From: Bacteroidia bacterium 43-41
GTDB lineage: Bacteria; Bacteroidota; Bacteroidia; Bacteroidales; Dysgonomonadaceae
Assembly (NCBI GenBank): GCA_001898165.1
Contig: MKTD01000050.1
Span: 41,691 to 105,690 of the forward strand
Length of the DNA: 64,000 nucleotides
Reading direction: 5' to 3'
Shown here: positions 10,197 to 22,419 of the stretch, piece by piece
Layout of the letters: each line of letters starts with the position of its first letter
How positions within the stretch are numbered: the stretch's first letter is position 1
Notes under the pieces: model-generated
Database searches by the model: none
What the model saw: only the letters and a program-made list of their open reading frames with translations
Told to the model about the DNA's origin: nothing
Made by a program: the position numbers and the translations under genes

Positions 10197-11370
10197 GTTT
10201 TTCCAATGCACCCTTCACCCTGGAAATGGCTTTTTCTATGTTTTCGTCCGATGTGGCATAAGAGAACCGGATGTGACCCGGTGCGCCAAACGCGTCGCCG
10301 CCCACACAGGCAACATGCCCCTGTTCCAAAAGATACATGGCCAGGTCGGTAGCTGTCTCTATTCTCCCTTTTCCCAGGTAACTGCCGCATTCAACAAAAA
10401 TATAAAATGCGCCCTCGGGATCATTTACTTTTAATCCCGGTATTTCTCTCAGGAGTTTTGTGATCAGGTTTTTTCTTCTTTCAAACGCAACGCGCATCTC
10501 TTCTACGCAATCCTGACTCCCGGTATAAGCGGCTTCGGCTGCTTTTTGTGAAATCGACGATGCCCCCGATGTGTATTGTCCTTGTAGCAATCCACAGGCG
10601 GAAGCAATCCATTTTGGCGCGGCAATCCATCCGATGCGCCAGCCCGTCATGGCATAGCCTTTGGAAACTCCGTTCACAACGATTACCCGCTCGCGGATTT
10701 CCTGGAATTGAGCAATGCTTTCGTGCTTCCCTACGTAATTTATGTGCTCGTAGATCTCGTCGGAAATAACGTAGATATCAGGATATTTTGCTAAAACCAA
10801 AGCCAGCGATTTCAATTCTTCACGCGTGTAAACACTTCCGGTCGGATTGGAGGGAGAGCACAAAATCAGCGCCCTTGTTTTTGGCGTAATGGCTTCTTCC
10901 AATTGCTTTGCCGTGATTTTAAAATTCTGCCCGATGCCGGCATACACAAAAACAGGCTTCCCTTCGGCAATTTTTACCATCTCGGGATAGCTCACCCAAT
11001 AAGGGGCGGGAATGATTACTTCTTCGCCTTTATCTACAATAGACAGGATGACGTTGCAAAGCGACTGTTTGGCTCCGCTTGAAACCACTATTTGTGCCGG
11101 ATCAAAATCAAGGTTATTCTCATTTTTCAGTTTCGTACAAATGGCTTTTCTCAGCTCTGGAAATCCCGGAACAGGAGAGTAGAAAGAAAAATTATTGTCG
11201 ATTGCCTTTTTGGCAGCTTCTTTTATATGGGCGGGTGTGGAGAAATCGGGCTCGCCAACACTCATGTTAATTACATCAATTCCTTGAGCTTTTAGCTCGT
11301 TGCTTTTTTGCGCCATCGCGAAAGTTTCGGATGGGGAGAGCGATTGCAGTCGTGAGGATAAAGGATTCAT
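10180..11370 (-). CDS. Class I/II pyridoxal-phosphate aminotransferase (aspartate aminotransferase-like)
   Basis: MSVGEPDFSTPAHI, SPSNPTGSVY, VVNGVSKGYAMTGWRIGW; start set at MNPLSSRLQSL. Confidence 0.92.
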   Translation of the reverse strand: MNPLSSRLQSLSPSETFAMAQKSNELKAQGIDVINMSVGEPDFSTPAHIKEAAKKAIDNNFSFYSPVPGFPELRKAICTKLKNENNLDFDPAQIVVSSGAKQSLCNVILSIVDKGEEVIIPAPYWVSYPEMVKIAEGKPVFVYAGIGQNFKITAKQLEEAITPKTRALILCSPSNPTGSVYTREELKSLALVLAKYPDIYVISDEIYEHINYVGKHESIAQFQEIRERVIVVNGVSKGYAMTGWRIGWIAAPKWIASACGLLQGQYTSGASSISQKAAEAAYTGSQDCVEEMRVAFERRKNLITKLLREIPGLKVNDPEGAFYIFVECGSYLGKGRIETATDLAMYLLEQGHVACVGGDAFGAPGHIRFSYATSDENIEKAISRVKGALEKLRTSH

Positions 11371-11479
11371 ATCAATTTTATCTTTTTTATCTTTTCTCTG
11401 TGAAAAACTGTGCAAATATAGTCAAAAGTAACAACTATCCGGATCATTTTTTGCAAAATAACGGTAAAATACTTACAAA

Positions 11480-11518
11480 AATAAAAAAGCATCGTTCTGT
11501 TGAAACAGGAACAATGCT
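11480..11518 (-). terminator. Terminator downstream of peroxiredoxin gene
   Basis: Minus strand GCATTGTTCCTGTTTCAACAGAACGATGC followed by TTTTTTATTTTT. Confidence 0.55.
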
Positions 11519-11543
11519 TTTCGCAATAATGAGGTGTAAAAAG

Positions 11544-12176
11544 TTACTTTTCGGAAAGATAGGAAGCGATACCTTCCTGGGTTGCGATAAGGCCTTTATC
11601 CCCTTTGTGCCAGTCGGCAGGGCAAACCTCACCGTGCTCCTCGGTAAACTGGAGTGCGTCGATCACTCTTAATATTTCGTCAACGCTTCTTCCCAGCGGC
11701 ATATCGTTCACCACCTGATGACGGACAATACCCTTCTTGTCTATCAGGAACAATCCCCTGTATGCTTCGGGGGAGCCTACAAAAATAGGGTTATCCGAAG
11801 AATCCGCATCATATTCGCCGGCTAATACATCGTATGCCATGGAGATTGTCAACGCGTGATCTGCTACAATGGGATAAGTTACCCCCTGAATCCCTCCGTC
11901 CGATTTAGGTGTTTGCAGCCATTTCCAGTGTGAAACCGCAGAGTCGGTAGAACAGGCTACCACTGCTGTGCTGCGATCTTCAAACTCTTTTATTTTTTCT
12001 TGGAATGCGTGCAATTCAGTTGGGCAGACGAAAGTAAAATCCGCCGGATAAAAGAAGAAAACTACATATTTCTTTCCTAAATAATTATCTAATGAGAAAT
12101 TATCTTCGATAATATTCCCATCAAGAACTACGGGAGCCTGAAATACCGGCGCCCTTTTTCCTACTAATACTGACAT
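11544..12176 (-). CDS. Typical 2-Cys peroxiredoxin (AhpC/Prx1 type)
   Basis: FFYPADFTFVCPTELHAF peroxidatic Cys and HGEVCPADW resolving Cys; start at MSVLVGKRAPVF. Confidence 0.94.
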   Translation of the reverse strand: MSVLVGKRAPVFQAPVVLDGNIIEDNFSLDNYLGKKYVVFFFYPADFTFVCPTELHAFQEKIKEFEDRSTAVVACSTDSAVSHWKWLQTPKSDGGIQGVTYPIVADHALTISMAYDVLAGEYDADSSDNPIFVGSPEAYRGLFLIDKKGIVRHQVVNDMPLGRSVDEILRVIDALQFTEEHGEVCPADWHKGDKGLIATQEGIASYLSEK

Positions 12177-12423
12177 GTTCTTAAAATTTTTATTAATTTT
12201 TGAATGATTACCCAAAGGTACAAAAAAATAAACAGTTAACCGGGATTTTTATTCACTTATCAGCTATTGAATGTTTCTATAATGGTGTTGAATGTTTCGT
12301 ATATATCAAGTTACATGATTGCGACTAAAGCGGAGGTCTTTTAGCTATTTTACGGGGGACCCATAGCTCGCGATAAACGTAAAAAAAATGCATTAAAATC
12401 GCTGCGTTTCAATAAAAAAGAGT

Positions 12424-12431
12424 TACTTTTG
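12424..12431 (+). promoter_or_regulatory. Putative -7 box upstream of guaB
   Basis: TACTTTTG matches TAnnTTTG, about 29 bp before the guaB ATG. Confidence 0.4.
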
Positions 12432-12441
12432 CATGCAATAA

Positions 12442-13938
<1,497 letters not shown>

Positions 13939-13953
13939 GTTTAAAAAAATCAC

Positions 13954-13961
13954 TACCTTTG
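13954..13961 (+). promoter_or_regulatory. Putative -7 box upstream of ileS
   Basis: TACCTTTG matches TAnnTTTG and lies before the ileS ATG at 13998. Confidence 0.4.
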
Positions 13962-13997
13962 CAGACAATTTTTTCAAGTGGTATAAAAACGTTGACA

Positions 13998-16900
13998 ATG
14001 AGTAAAAAATTTACCGAATATAGTCAGTTAAATTTGTCGGAGATCAATAAGGAGATATTGCGTCAATGGGATGAGCGGGACGTGTTTCATAAAAGCCTGG
14101 AGATACGCGAAGGCCATCCGGAGTTTGTGTTTTATGAAGGTCCGCCCTCGGCAAACGGAATGCCGGGCATTCACCACGTAATTGCGCGTTCCATAAAAGA
14201 TATTTTCTGCCGTTATAAAACGATGAAGGGCTTTTTGGTAAACCGGAAAGCCGGTTGGGATACACACGGGCTTCCTGTGGAGTTGAGCGTGGAAAAATCG
14301 CTTGGCATAACCAAGGAGGATATCGGTAAAACCATTTCCGTAGAAGAATACAACAATGCTTGCCGCACCGAGGTGATGAGATACACCAAGGAGTGGGAAG
14401 ACCTCACCCGGAAAATGGGCTATTGGGTGGATATGAACGATCCGTACATCACCTACGATAATCGCTATATAGAGACGTTGTGGTATCTGCTTAAGGAAAT
14501 TTACAAAAAAGGATACCTCTATAAAGGCTATACCATTCAACCTTACTCGCCGGCGGCAGGAACCGGGTTGAGTACGCACGAACTGAATCAGCCCGGCTGT
14601 TACCGCGACGTAAAAGACACGACCTGCACGGCGCAATTTAAAATAATAGATCCGCTTCCGGAATGGACACGGTTTGGCGAAGCGTTTTTTCTGGCCTGGA
14701 CAACCACACCCTGGACATTGCCATCGAATATGTTGCTGGCAATGGGCCCGAATATTGAATATGCCGCCGTTCAGACTTTCAATCAATATACGGGGAAACC
14801 GATGACCGTGGTACTGGCTAAAAGCCTTCTCGGGTCTTATTTCTCCGTGAAGAACAGTCAGCTGAAGCTTGAAGATTATAAGGAAGGCGATAAAAATATT
14901 CCTTTCCGCGTGTTGGAAAAGACATGGACCGGCTCGGAGCTGGCCGGTATGGGATACGAACAGCTTTTCCCGTGGGTAAAGGTTACGGAAAAAGCTTTTA
15001 AAGTAGTCTGCGGCGATTTTGTAACTACCGAAGACGGGACAGGAATTGTACATATCGCACCTACTTTTGGAGCCGACGACGCAAGAATAGGCAAAGAGAA
15101 CGATGTGCCCGGGCTAACGCTTGTCGATAAAGACGGGAACACACGTCCGATGGTGGATTTAACGGGGAAATTCTTCCGCATTGAAGATATGGATGCCGAT
15201 TTTGTGAAAAACAACGTGAATGTCGATTTGTACAAGGAGTTTGCCGGAAGGTATGTAAAAAATGAGTACGATGAGGCGTTGTCGGAAGATGAAGCAACCT
15301 TGGACATCGACCTCTCTGTTTCCCTCAAACTTCGGAATCGCGCTTTTCGCATCGAAAAGTTTGTCCACAGCTACCCGCATTGCTGGCGTACCGATAAGCC
15401 TGTGTTGTATTATCCGCTCGACAGCTGGTTTATCCGCTCGACGGCCTGCCGCGAAAAGATGATGGAGCTCAATGATACCATCAACTGGAAGCCGCAATCT
15501 ACCGGAACGGGGCGTTTTGGAAAATGGCTCGAGAACCTGCAAGACTGGAACCTGAGCCGGAGCCGCTATTGGGGAACGCCACTTCCAATCTGGCGTACAG
15601 AAGACGGCAGGGAAGAAAAATGCATCGGCTCGGTAAAAGAGCTGTGTCGTGAAATGCAAAAAGCGCTTGATGCCGGTGTGATGACCGAGTTACCCTGGAA
15701 GGAGTTTGAACTGAAGGATTATGCCGATTTGGAATACGGAAAAATAGACCTCCACCGCCCCTATGTGGATAATATCGTGTTGGTTTCCGAAAGCGGAAAA
15801 CCGATGCATCGCGAACTCGATCTGATAGATGTCTGGTTCGATAGCGGCGCCATGCCTTTTGCCCAGTTCTTCTATCCACATATACCGGAAGAAGAGTTTG
15901 CGAAAGTTTACCCTGCCGACTTTATTGCCGAGGGGGTTGACCAGACCCGGGGATGGTTTTTCACCCTTCATGCCATCAGTGCGATGGTGAAAGGCAGCGT
16001 CGCCTTTAAGAATGTGATCTCAAACGGATTGGTTCTCGACAAGAACGGCAATAAAATGTCGAAACGGCTGGGAAATGCTGTTGACCCGTTTGAAACAATT
16101 GAAAAATTCGGCTCCGACCCGCTGCGCTGGTACATGGTTACCAATGCCGCACCGTGGGATAACCTGAAGTTCGATATTGACGGCGTGGAAGAAGCCCGCC
16201 GCAAGTTTTTCGGAACGTTGTACAATACCTATTCTTTCTTTGCCCTTTATGCGAACGTGGATGATTTCCACAACCAATATCCACAGATTGAATGGGCAAA
16301 GCGCCCCGAAATAGACAGGTGGATCTTGTCGCTCCTCAACTCGCTGATAAAAGAAGTGGACGGAGATTATGCCCACTACGAGCCTACCAAGGCGGGAAGA
16401 GCGATTAATGATTTCGTGAACGACAACCTCAGTAACTGGTTCGTGCGCCTGAATCGTAAACGTTTTTGGGGTGGCGGGATGACGGAAGATAAGATGTCGG
16501 CGTATCAAACCCTCTATCAGTGTTTGGTTACGGTGGCGAAACTGATGGCTCCCATTGCTCCGTTTTATGCCGACAGGCTCTATCTGGATCTGGTGAAAGT
16601 TACCGGCAGCGAAAGTTTTGAATCAGTGCACCTGGCTGATTTCCCTGCCGTTGATGAGTCGGCAGTTGATACTGTCCTCGAAGAGCAGATGTATCTGGCG
16701 CAAACAGCATCTTCCATTGTGTTGGCGTTGCGCCGTAAAGTGAATCTAAAAGTCCGCCAGCCGTTGACAAAAATCATGATTCCCGTTATAGACGATGAAC
16801 AGCGGAGAAATATCGAGGCGGTGCAGGCACTTATTCTCAGTGAGGTAAACGTGAAAGAGCTTGAACTTGTGGATTCGGCAAACGATATGCTTGTGAAACG

Positions 16901-17411
16901 GGTGAAGCCCGATTTCAAGAAGCTCGGGCCTAAATACGGAAAGATAATGAAGCAACTCGCTGCACGCATTCAGGAGATGTTGCAGGATGAGATAAGCGAG
17001 TTGGAGAAAAACGGCCGTTTTGTATTCCTGATAGACGGGCAGGAAGCTGTGATTGATCTGGCCGACGTGGAAATTATTTCGGAAGATATCCCGGGATGGC
17101 TTGTAGCCAACGAAGGCCGGTTGACCGTTGCTTTGGATATCACCGTGACCGGCGAGCTCCGCAAAGAGGGTATTGCCCGCGAACTGGTAAACCGTATCCA
17201 GAATTTACGCAAGTCGAAAGATTTTGATATTACCGACCGCATCGCTGTCCGGCTTTCGTCGAACTCCTTGTTTGATGCTGCTGTTAAAGAATTTAGCGAC
17301 TACATTAAGACGCAGGTGCTTGCCGATTCAATAGAAATAGAGGCACAGGATTTTGAAGATGAAATAGAAATTGATGACGAGAAATTAACTGTCGATATCC
17401 GTAAACAATAG
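13998..17411 (+). CDS. ileS: Isoleucyl-tRNA synthetase
   Basis: EGPPSANGMPGIHHV (HIGH region), WDTHGLPVE, KMSKRLGN (KMSKS); start moved from 13959 to ATG 13998. Confidence 0.96.
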   Translation: MSKKFTEYSQLNLSEINKEILRQWDERDVFHKSLEIREGHPEFVFYEGPPSANGMPGIHHVIARSIKDIFCRYKTMKGFLVNRKAGWDTHGLPVELSVEKSLGITKEDIGKTISVEEYNNACRTEVMRYTKEWEDLTRKMGYWVDMNDPYITYDNRYIETLWYLLKEIYKKGYLYKGYTIQPYSPAAGTGLSTHELNQPGCYRDVKDTTCTAQFKIIDPLPEWTRFGEAFFLAWTTTPWTLPSNMLLAMGPNIEYAAVQTFNQYTGKPMTVVLAKSLLGSYFSVKNSQLKLEDYKEGDKNIPFRVLEKTWTGSELAGMGYEQLFPWVKVTEKAFKVVCGDFVTTEDGTGIVHIAPTFGADDARIGKENDVPGLTLVDKDGNTRPMVDLTGKFFRIEDMDADFVKNNVNVDLYKEFAGRYVKNEYDEALSEDEATLDIDLSVSLKLRNRAFRIEKFVHSYPHCWRTDKPVLYYPLDSWFIRSTACREKMMELNDTINWKPQSTGTGRFGKWLENLQDWNLSRSRYWGTPLPIWRTEDGREEKCIGSVKELCREMQKALDAGVMTELPWKEFELKDYADLEYGKIDLHRPYVDNIVLVSESGKPMHRELDLIDVWFDSGAMPFAQFFYPHIPEEEFAKVYPADFIAEGVDQTRGWFFTLHAISAMVKGSVAFKNVISNGLVLDKNGNKMSKRLGNAVDPFETIEKFGSDPLRWYMVTNAAPWDNLKFDIDGVEEARRKFFGTLYNTYSFFALYANVDDFHNQYPQIEWAKRPEIDRWILSLLNSLIKEVDGDYAHYEPTKAGRAINDFVNDNLSNWFVRLNRKRFWGGGMTEDKMSAYQTLYQCLVTVAKLMAPIAPFYADRLYLDLVKVTGSESFESVHLADFPAVDESAVDTVLEEQMYLAQTASSIVLALRRKVNLKVRQPLTKIMIPVIDDEQRRNIEAVQALILSEVNVKELELVDSANDMLVKRVKPDFKKLGPKYGKIMKQLAARIQEMLQDEISELEKNGRFVFLIDGQEAVIDLADVEIISEDIPGWLVANEGRLTVALDITVTGELRKEGIARELVNRIQNLRKSKDFDITDRIAVRLSSNSLFDAAVKEFSDYIKTQVLADSIEIEAQDFEDEIEIDDEKLTVDIRKQ

Positions 17412-17458
17412 TAGCCCTATTTGTGTTTATGATTGATAAATCGGTAACGAAATTTTGT

Positions 17459-17466
17459 TATCTTTG
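17459..17466 (+). promoter_or_regulatory. Putative -7 box upstream of dksA-like gene
   Basis: TATCTTTG matches TAnnTTTG. Confidence 0.4.
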
Positions 17467-17593
17467 CGAACACAACTACAAATAAAATTATTTTGACAGG
17501 AACAATTATCGACACTTCCTTTGCCGATAATTTATGGATTGGTATTAAGAGTTAGGAAAAACAATTGATAAAAATTATAAAACATTTACTGTT

Positions 17594-17974
17594 ATGAGTG
17601 AGAAGACGAGATACTCTGATGAGGAATTGGAAGAATTCCGAACGATCATTAACGAAAAACTGGAGGTTGCCAAGCAGGAATACGAAAACTATCGGGCGGC
17701 GGTAACCAATGCAGATGGCAATGATACGGTGGACACATCACCAACTTATAAGGTGTTGGAAGAAGGCGCGTCAACGTTATCGAAAGAGGAGGCAGGACGT
17801 TTGGCACAACGTCAGATGAAGTTCATTCAAAACTTACAGGCAGCATTAGTACGTATTGAAAACAAGACCTATGGTGTTTGTCGCGAAACCGGCAAACTTA
17901 TTCCTAAAGAGCGTCTTCGTGCCGTGCCGCACGCGACATTAAGCATCGAAGCAAAACAAGGGAAAAGAAAATAA
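17594..17974 (+). CDS. TraR/DksA family transcriptional regulator
   Basis: ALVRIENKTYGVCRETGKLIPKERLRAVPHATLSIEAK is the DksA-like C-terminal signature. Confidence 0.9.
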   Translation: MSEKTRYSDEELEEFRTIINEKLEVAKQEYENYRAAVTNADGNDTVDTSPTYKVLEEGASTLSKEEAGRLAQRQMKFIQNLQAALVRIENKTYGVCRETGKLIPKERLRAVPHATLSIEAKQGKRK

Positions 17975-18058
17975 TCGTTAGCGAATGATTTCAACGACAA
18001 CACGAATGATCAGAGAACAGGAGATTTGTATTTCTGTTCCGGGCCGGATTGTGTATAA

Positions 18059-18721
18059 ATGGCTACCCGAATGAATAGTACCACAAAAAAAGGAATTATT
18101 GCCGTTTTAGTTATCATCTTGGTTTTACTCGTCGACCAAGTTAGTAAGATTTGGGTGAAAACCCATATGGCTCTTTACGATATGATTCATATAACCGATT
18201 GGTTTAAAATCTATTTTGTAGAGAATAACGGCATGGCGTTCGGTATAGAAGCCATAGGGAAATTATTTCTTTCCCTTTTCAGAATAATAGCCGTGGGAGC
18301 TATTATTGTATATTTAATCCGGATTGTTAAAGAGAATTACAAAATCGGATTTATTGCCTGTATCGCATTGGTGTTGGCAGGCGCGTCGGGAAATATTATC
18401 GACAGCGTTTTCTACGGTGTGTTTTTCCAGGCAAGCTATCCCGGACATGTTGCTTCCGTAGTGCCTTTCGGCGAAGGATACGCTTCCTTTCTCCACGGGA
18501 AGGTGGTGGATATGTTTTACTTCCCGATTATCGAAGGAACATATCCCAATTGGTTTCCGGTTCTGGGAGGGAAAGAGTTTTTGTTTTTTCGCTTCATCTT
18601 TAATATTGCCGATTCTGCCATATCCGTAGGGGTGGTATTATTATTGATCTTTTATCGAAAAACGCTTTCATATTCACTTCTATCGAAAAAAGACAAAGAG
18701 AAGTTAGACCGTGAAAGGTAG
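18059..18721 (+). CDS. lspA: Lipoprotein signal peptidase (signal peptidase II)
   Basis: LVDQVSKIWVKTHM, FVENNGMAFG, LAGASGNIIDS, FNIADSAISVGV motifs. Confidence 0.94.
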   Translation: MATRMNSTTKKGIIAVLVIILVLLVDQVSKIWVKTHMALYDMIHITDWFKIYFVENNGMAFGIEAIGKLFLSLFRIIAVGAIIVYLIRIVKENYKIGFIACIALVLAGASGNIIDSVFYGVFFQASYPGHVASVVPFGEGYASFLHGKVVDMFYFPIIEGTYPNWFPVLGGKEFLFFRFIFNIADSAISVGVVLLLIFYRKTLSYSLLSKKDKEKLDRER

Positions 18722-18740
18722 GAACAATTAGAAAAAAAAG

Positions 18741-19604
18741 TTGTCCGTGAATCGTAAAGTTGTTGCATATCTCCTGACTTCGGTACTGCTGGGCATCCTG
18801 TTCTCTTTTTGCAACAGGCCAAAGGAAGTGCTGAACCGGAAAGATATGGAAAAACTGATGTACGATGTTTACATTGCCGAAGCAATGATCGAAAACGATT
18901 ATCAGAACTTCGACACACCGGAAAAAAAAGAGGCGCTTATCAGTGAAGTTTTTAGAAAACACAAAACAACGCAGGCGCAATGGGATACCTCCCTTTCGTG
19001 GTATTCGGATAAGATTGAGATCTACTTGAAAATGAACGATTCGGTTAAGGCCCGCCTGCAACGCCGGCAGAAAGAGAGCGAACAGATAATGAACCGTCAG
19101 GTCCAACAGGAGCAATCGTTTGCAGTCCGGTCTCATTCGCCTTCTTATATCCCGGACAACTACTCGTTTGACGAACTGAATCCGAAAAACGGGTTCCGAT
19201 TCCAATTAGACACAACTGAGATTACCAAGAAAATAACCAATGCCGATTTCGGTTTCGGCTTTGATGTTGTCGGGGTCCCCGCAAATTCGAATCCGAATTT
19301 ACGAGTGATGTTGATGCTCGAATATAAAGACACGGTCATTTACCGCTCCGAAAGGATTACTGAGAACAGGAACTACTTGCTGCACGGGCAAAAATATATC
19401 CTGAACGATACGATTCGGGGAATCACAGGGTTTGTGAGGTTGCAAGATACCATCGGCATATATCGGAATATCCGGTTTAAGAATATCTTTTTGGATAACC
19501 CTAACGACTCTGTCCGGAAAACTCCTGGCAACGCATTGACACCCAAGGAAAGAGCACTTACCGATGAGAGGCCGCGACCGCAGGCGGCAACTACTCATAT
19601 ATAA
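18741..19604 (+). CDS. DUF4296-like lipoprotein
   Basis: FCNRPKEVLNRKDMEKLMYDVYIAEAMIEND; located after lspA as expected for Bacteroidetes. Confidence 0.7.
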   Translation: MSVNRKVVAYLLTSVLLGILFSFCNRPKEVLNRKDMEKLMYDVYIAEAMIENDYQNFDTPEKKEALISEVFRKHKTTQAQWDTSLSWYSDKIEIYLKMNDSVKARLQRRQKESEQIMNRQVQQEQSFAVRSHSPSYIPDNYSFDELNPKNGFRFQLDTTEITKKITNADFGFGFDVVGVPANSNPNLRVMLMLEYKDTVIYRSERITENRNYLLHGQKYILNDTIRGITGFVRLQDTIGIYRNIRFKNIFLDNPNDSVRKTPGNALTPKERALTDERPRPQAATTHI

Positions 19605-19616
19605 CAATATTTTTAC

Positions 19617-19624
19617 TAAATTTG
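19617..19624 (+). promoter_or_regulatory. Putative -7 box upstream of ppdK
   Basis: TAAATTTG matches TAnnTTTG. Confidence 0.4.
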
Positions 19625-19678
19625 CAGAGAATTACAGCACTTAATCTAAATTAATCAATAAATAAATTTTTCAAAAAG

Positions 19679-22396
19679 ATGGAAAAAAAGAGAGTTTACA
19701 CCTTTGGCAACGGACTGGCCGAGGGCCGTGCGGATATGAAGAATCTGCTGGGTGGAAAAGGCGCTAATCTTGCTGAGATGAACCTGATTGGTGTTCCCGT
19801 CCCTCCGGGATTTACCATTACAACCGAAGTGTGTACCGAATACAACCAGCTTGGCAGGGATTATGTGGTAGATGTGTTGAAGCCAGATGTGGAAAAAGCT
19901 ATCGAGAACATCGAAAAACTGATGGGATCTAAGTTCGGTGACAGGGAAAACCCTTGTTTGGTTTCTGTGCGTTCCGGCGCCCGCGTTTCCATGCCCGGTA
20001 TGATGGATACGGTTTTGAATCTCGGCTTGAATGACGATGCCGTTGAAGGGATTGCCAGGAAATCAGGCAACGAACGTTTTGCGTGGGACTCTTATCGTCG
20101 TTTTATACAGATGTATGGCGATGTGGTGTTGGGAATGAAACCGCAAAGCAAGGAGGACATCGACCCGTTCGAAGAGATCATGGAAGAGGTGAAACACGCC
20201 AAAAGGGTGGAGCTCGATAATGATTTAACGGTTGAAGACCTGAAAGAGTTGGTGAAACGCTTTAAGGCTGCCGTGAAAGAACGTACCGGAAGTGATTTTC
20301 CCGAAAGCGCGTGGGAGCAACTATGGGGAGCGGTTTGCGCCGTTTTTGACAGCTGGATGAACGAGCGCGCTATCCTTTACAGGAAAATGAATAATTTCCC
20401 CGAAGAGTGGGGAACCGCCGTTAATGTTCAGGCCATGGTTTACGGGAACATGGGCAAAACATCCGGGACAGGGGTGGCTTTCACCCGCGATGCCGCTACC
20501 GGCGAAGATATTTTTAACGGGGAGTACCTGATTGACGCACAGGGAGAAGATGTGGTGGCAGGCGTACGTACACCGCAGGAAATAACCCTCGAAGGTTCAC
20601 GCCGTTGGGCAAAACTGCAAGGAGTATCGGAAGAGGAACGTGCCGCTAAATTCCCTTCACTCGAAGAGGCCATGCCCGACTGTGCCAAAGAGCTTATCGA
20701 AACGCAACAAAAACTTGAAGACTACTTCAAAGATATGCAAGACCTTGAATTTACCATACAAAACGGTAAGTTATGGTTGTTGCAGACCCGCAGCGGCAAG
20801 CGTACCGGGGCAGCTATGATCAAAATTGCCATCGATATGCTTCATCAGGGGTATATCGACGAAAAAACAGCATTGAAACGCTGTGATCCCGAAAAATTAG
20901 ATGAACTGCTACACCCTGTTTTCGATAAAAAAGCATTGGCTGCAGCTAAACCTGTGACCCACGGGCTTCCCGCATCGCCGGGGGCTGCCGCGGGACAAAT
21001 TGTCTTCCATGCCGACGAAGCCGAAGAGTGGGCAAAAGACGGAAAGAAAGTGATCCTCTGCCGCATTGAGACTTCTCCCGAAGACTTACGCGGTATGGCA
21101 ACCGCACAGGGAATCTTAACTGCCCGCGGGGGGATGACCTCACACGCAGCCGTTGTGGCCCGCGGTATGGGGAAATGTTGCGTGTCGGCTGCGAACGGTG
21201 TAGTCATCAACTACAAGGAAAGAAAAATGACCGTAAACGGAAAAGTGTTCAACGAAGGGGATTGGATTTCATTGGACGGAACAACCGGAAATGTTTACGA
21301 AGGCAAGATCCAGACTCAGGATGCAGAGCTGGGCTCCAATTTTATCGAGTTGATGAAGATCGCCGATAAATATACCCGTATGAACGTAAGGACCAATGCC
21401 GACACACCGCATGACGCAAAAGTGGCGCGTAATTTCGGAGCCACCGGGATCGGTTTATGCCGTACCGAGCACATGTTCTTCGAGGAAGATAAGATCATAC
21501 CCATGCGGGAAATGATTCTGGCCAAAAACGAAGAAGGCCGCCGCAAAGCATTGGAAAAACTGCTGCCGTTACAAAAAAAGGATTTTAAGGGAATTTTTGC
21601 GGCAATGGACGGATATCCCGTGACCGTTCGTTTGCTGGATCCTCCTTTGCACGAATTTGTTCCTCACGATGAAAAAGGACAAATGGAAATGGCGAGAGTA
21701 ATGGACATTTCGTACAGTGATATTCACGAACGTGTGGAGAGCCTGATGGAATCGAATCCGATGCTCGGGCTGCGCGGTTGCCGCCTCGGGAACCTCTATC
21801 CCGAAATTACTGAAATGCAAACCCGTGCCATCATGGAAGCCGCGCTTGAGTTGAAGAGAGAAGGTATCAAGGCTGTTCCCGAAATTATGGTCCCGCTGAC
21901 GGGTATCGTGTATGAGTTCCAGGCTCAGAAAGAGATTATCGAAAGAACCATTCAGCAGGTCTTCAGCGAAAACAGCGATTCTATCGAATACAAGATCGGG
22001 ACAATGATCGAAATTCCCCGTGCTGCCCTCACGGCTCACAAGATCGCCAGGGAAGCCGATTTCTTCTCGTTCGGTACAAACGATTTGACGCAGATGACGT
22101 TCGGTTACAGCCGGGATGACGTTGCTAAGTTCTTGCCGTTGTATATCGATAAAGGTATCCTGAAACAAGATCCGTTTGCGGTACTCGATCAGAACGGAGT
22201 CGGACAATTGGTAAGCATGGCCGTACAAAACGGACGTGCCGTGAAACCGACGCTCAAATGTGGTATCTGCGGCGAACACGGCGGTGAACCTTCATCGGTG
22301 AAATTCTGTCACCGCGTAGGGCTCAACTATGTTTCCTGCTCGCCGTTCCGCGTGCCTATTGCACGTTTGGCCGCAGCTCAGGCAGCTATTGAGTAA
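19679..22396 (+). CDS. ppdK: Pyruvate, phosphate dikinase
   Basis: VYTFGNGLAEGRADMKNLLGGKGANLAEM, GGMTSHAAVVARGMGKCCV, GTNDLTQMTFGYSRDD. Confidence 0.97.
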   Translation: MEKKRVYTFGNGLAEGRADMKNLLGGKGANLAEMNLIGVPVPPGFTITTEVCTEYNQLGRDYVVDVLKPDVEKAIENIEKLMGSKFGDRENPCLVSVRSGARVSMPGMMDTVLNLGLNDDAVEGIARKSGNERFAWDSYRRFIQMYGDVVLGMKPQSKEDIDPFEEIMEEVKHAKRVELDNDLTVEDLKELVKRFKAAVKERTGSDFPESAWEQLWGAVCAVFDSWMNERAILYRKMNNFPEEWGTAVNVQAMVYGNMGKTSGTGVAFTRDAATGEDIFNGEYLIDAQGEDVVAGVRTPQEITLEGSRRWAKLQGVSEEERAAKFPSLEEAMPDCAKELIETQQKLEDYFKDMQDLEFTIQNGKLWLLQTRSGKRTGAAMIKIAIDMLHQGYIDEKTALKRCDPEKLDELLHPVFDKKALAAAKPVTHGLPASPGAAAGQIVFHADEAEEWAKDGKKVILCRIETSPEDLRGMATAQGILTARGGMTSHAAVVARGMGKCCVSAANGVVINYKERKMTVNGKVFNEGDWISLDGTTGNVYEGKIQTQDAELGSNFIELMKIADKYTRMNVRTNADTPHDAKVARNFGATGIGLCRTEHMFFEEDKIIPMREMILAKNEEGRRKALEKLLPLQKKDFKGIFAAMDGYPVTVRLLDPPLHEFVPHDEKGQMEMARVMDISYSDIHERVESLMESNPMLGLRGCRLGNLYPEITEMQTRAIMEAALELKREGIKAVPEIMVPLTGIVYEFQAQKEIIERTIQQVFSENSDSIEYKIGTMIEIPRAALTAHKIAREADFFSFGTNDLTQMTFGYSRDDVAKFLPLYIDKGILKQDPFAVLDQNGVGQLVSMAVQNGRAVKPTLKCGICGEHGGEPSSVKFCHRVGLNYVSCSPFRVPIARLAAAQAAIE

Positions 22397-22419
22397 TACT
22401 TCGGAAGGAAGTAATTCTT

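Noticed and set aside
12301-12423. Possible riboswitch upstream of guaB
   Set aside because: Short GC-rich patches (cgggggaccc, agctcgcg) but no match to a purine or other riboswitch core I could recognise.
14028-15053. 341-aa minus-strand ORF inside ileS
   Set aside because: Antisense shadow of conserved ileS coding sequence, no recognisable domain.
21569-22279. 236-aa minus-strand ORF inside ppdK
   Set aside because: Shadow ORF; ppdK is full length and unmistakable.
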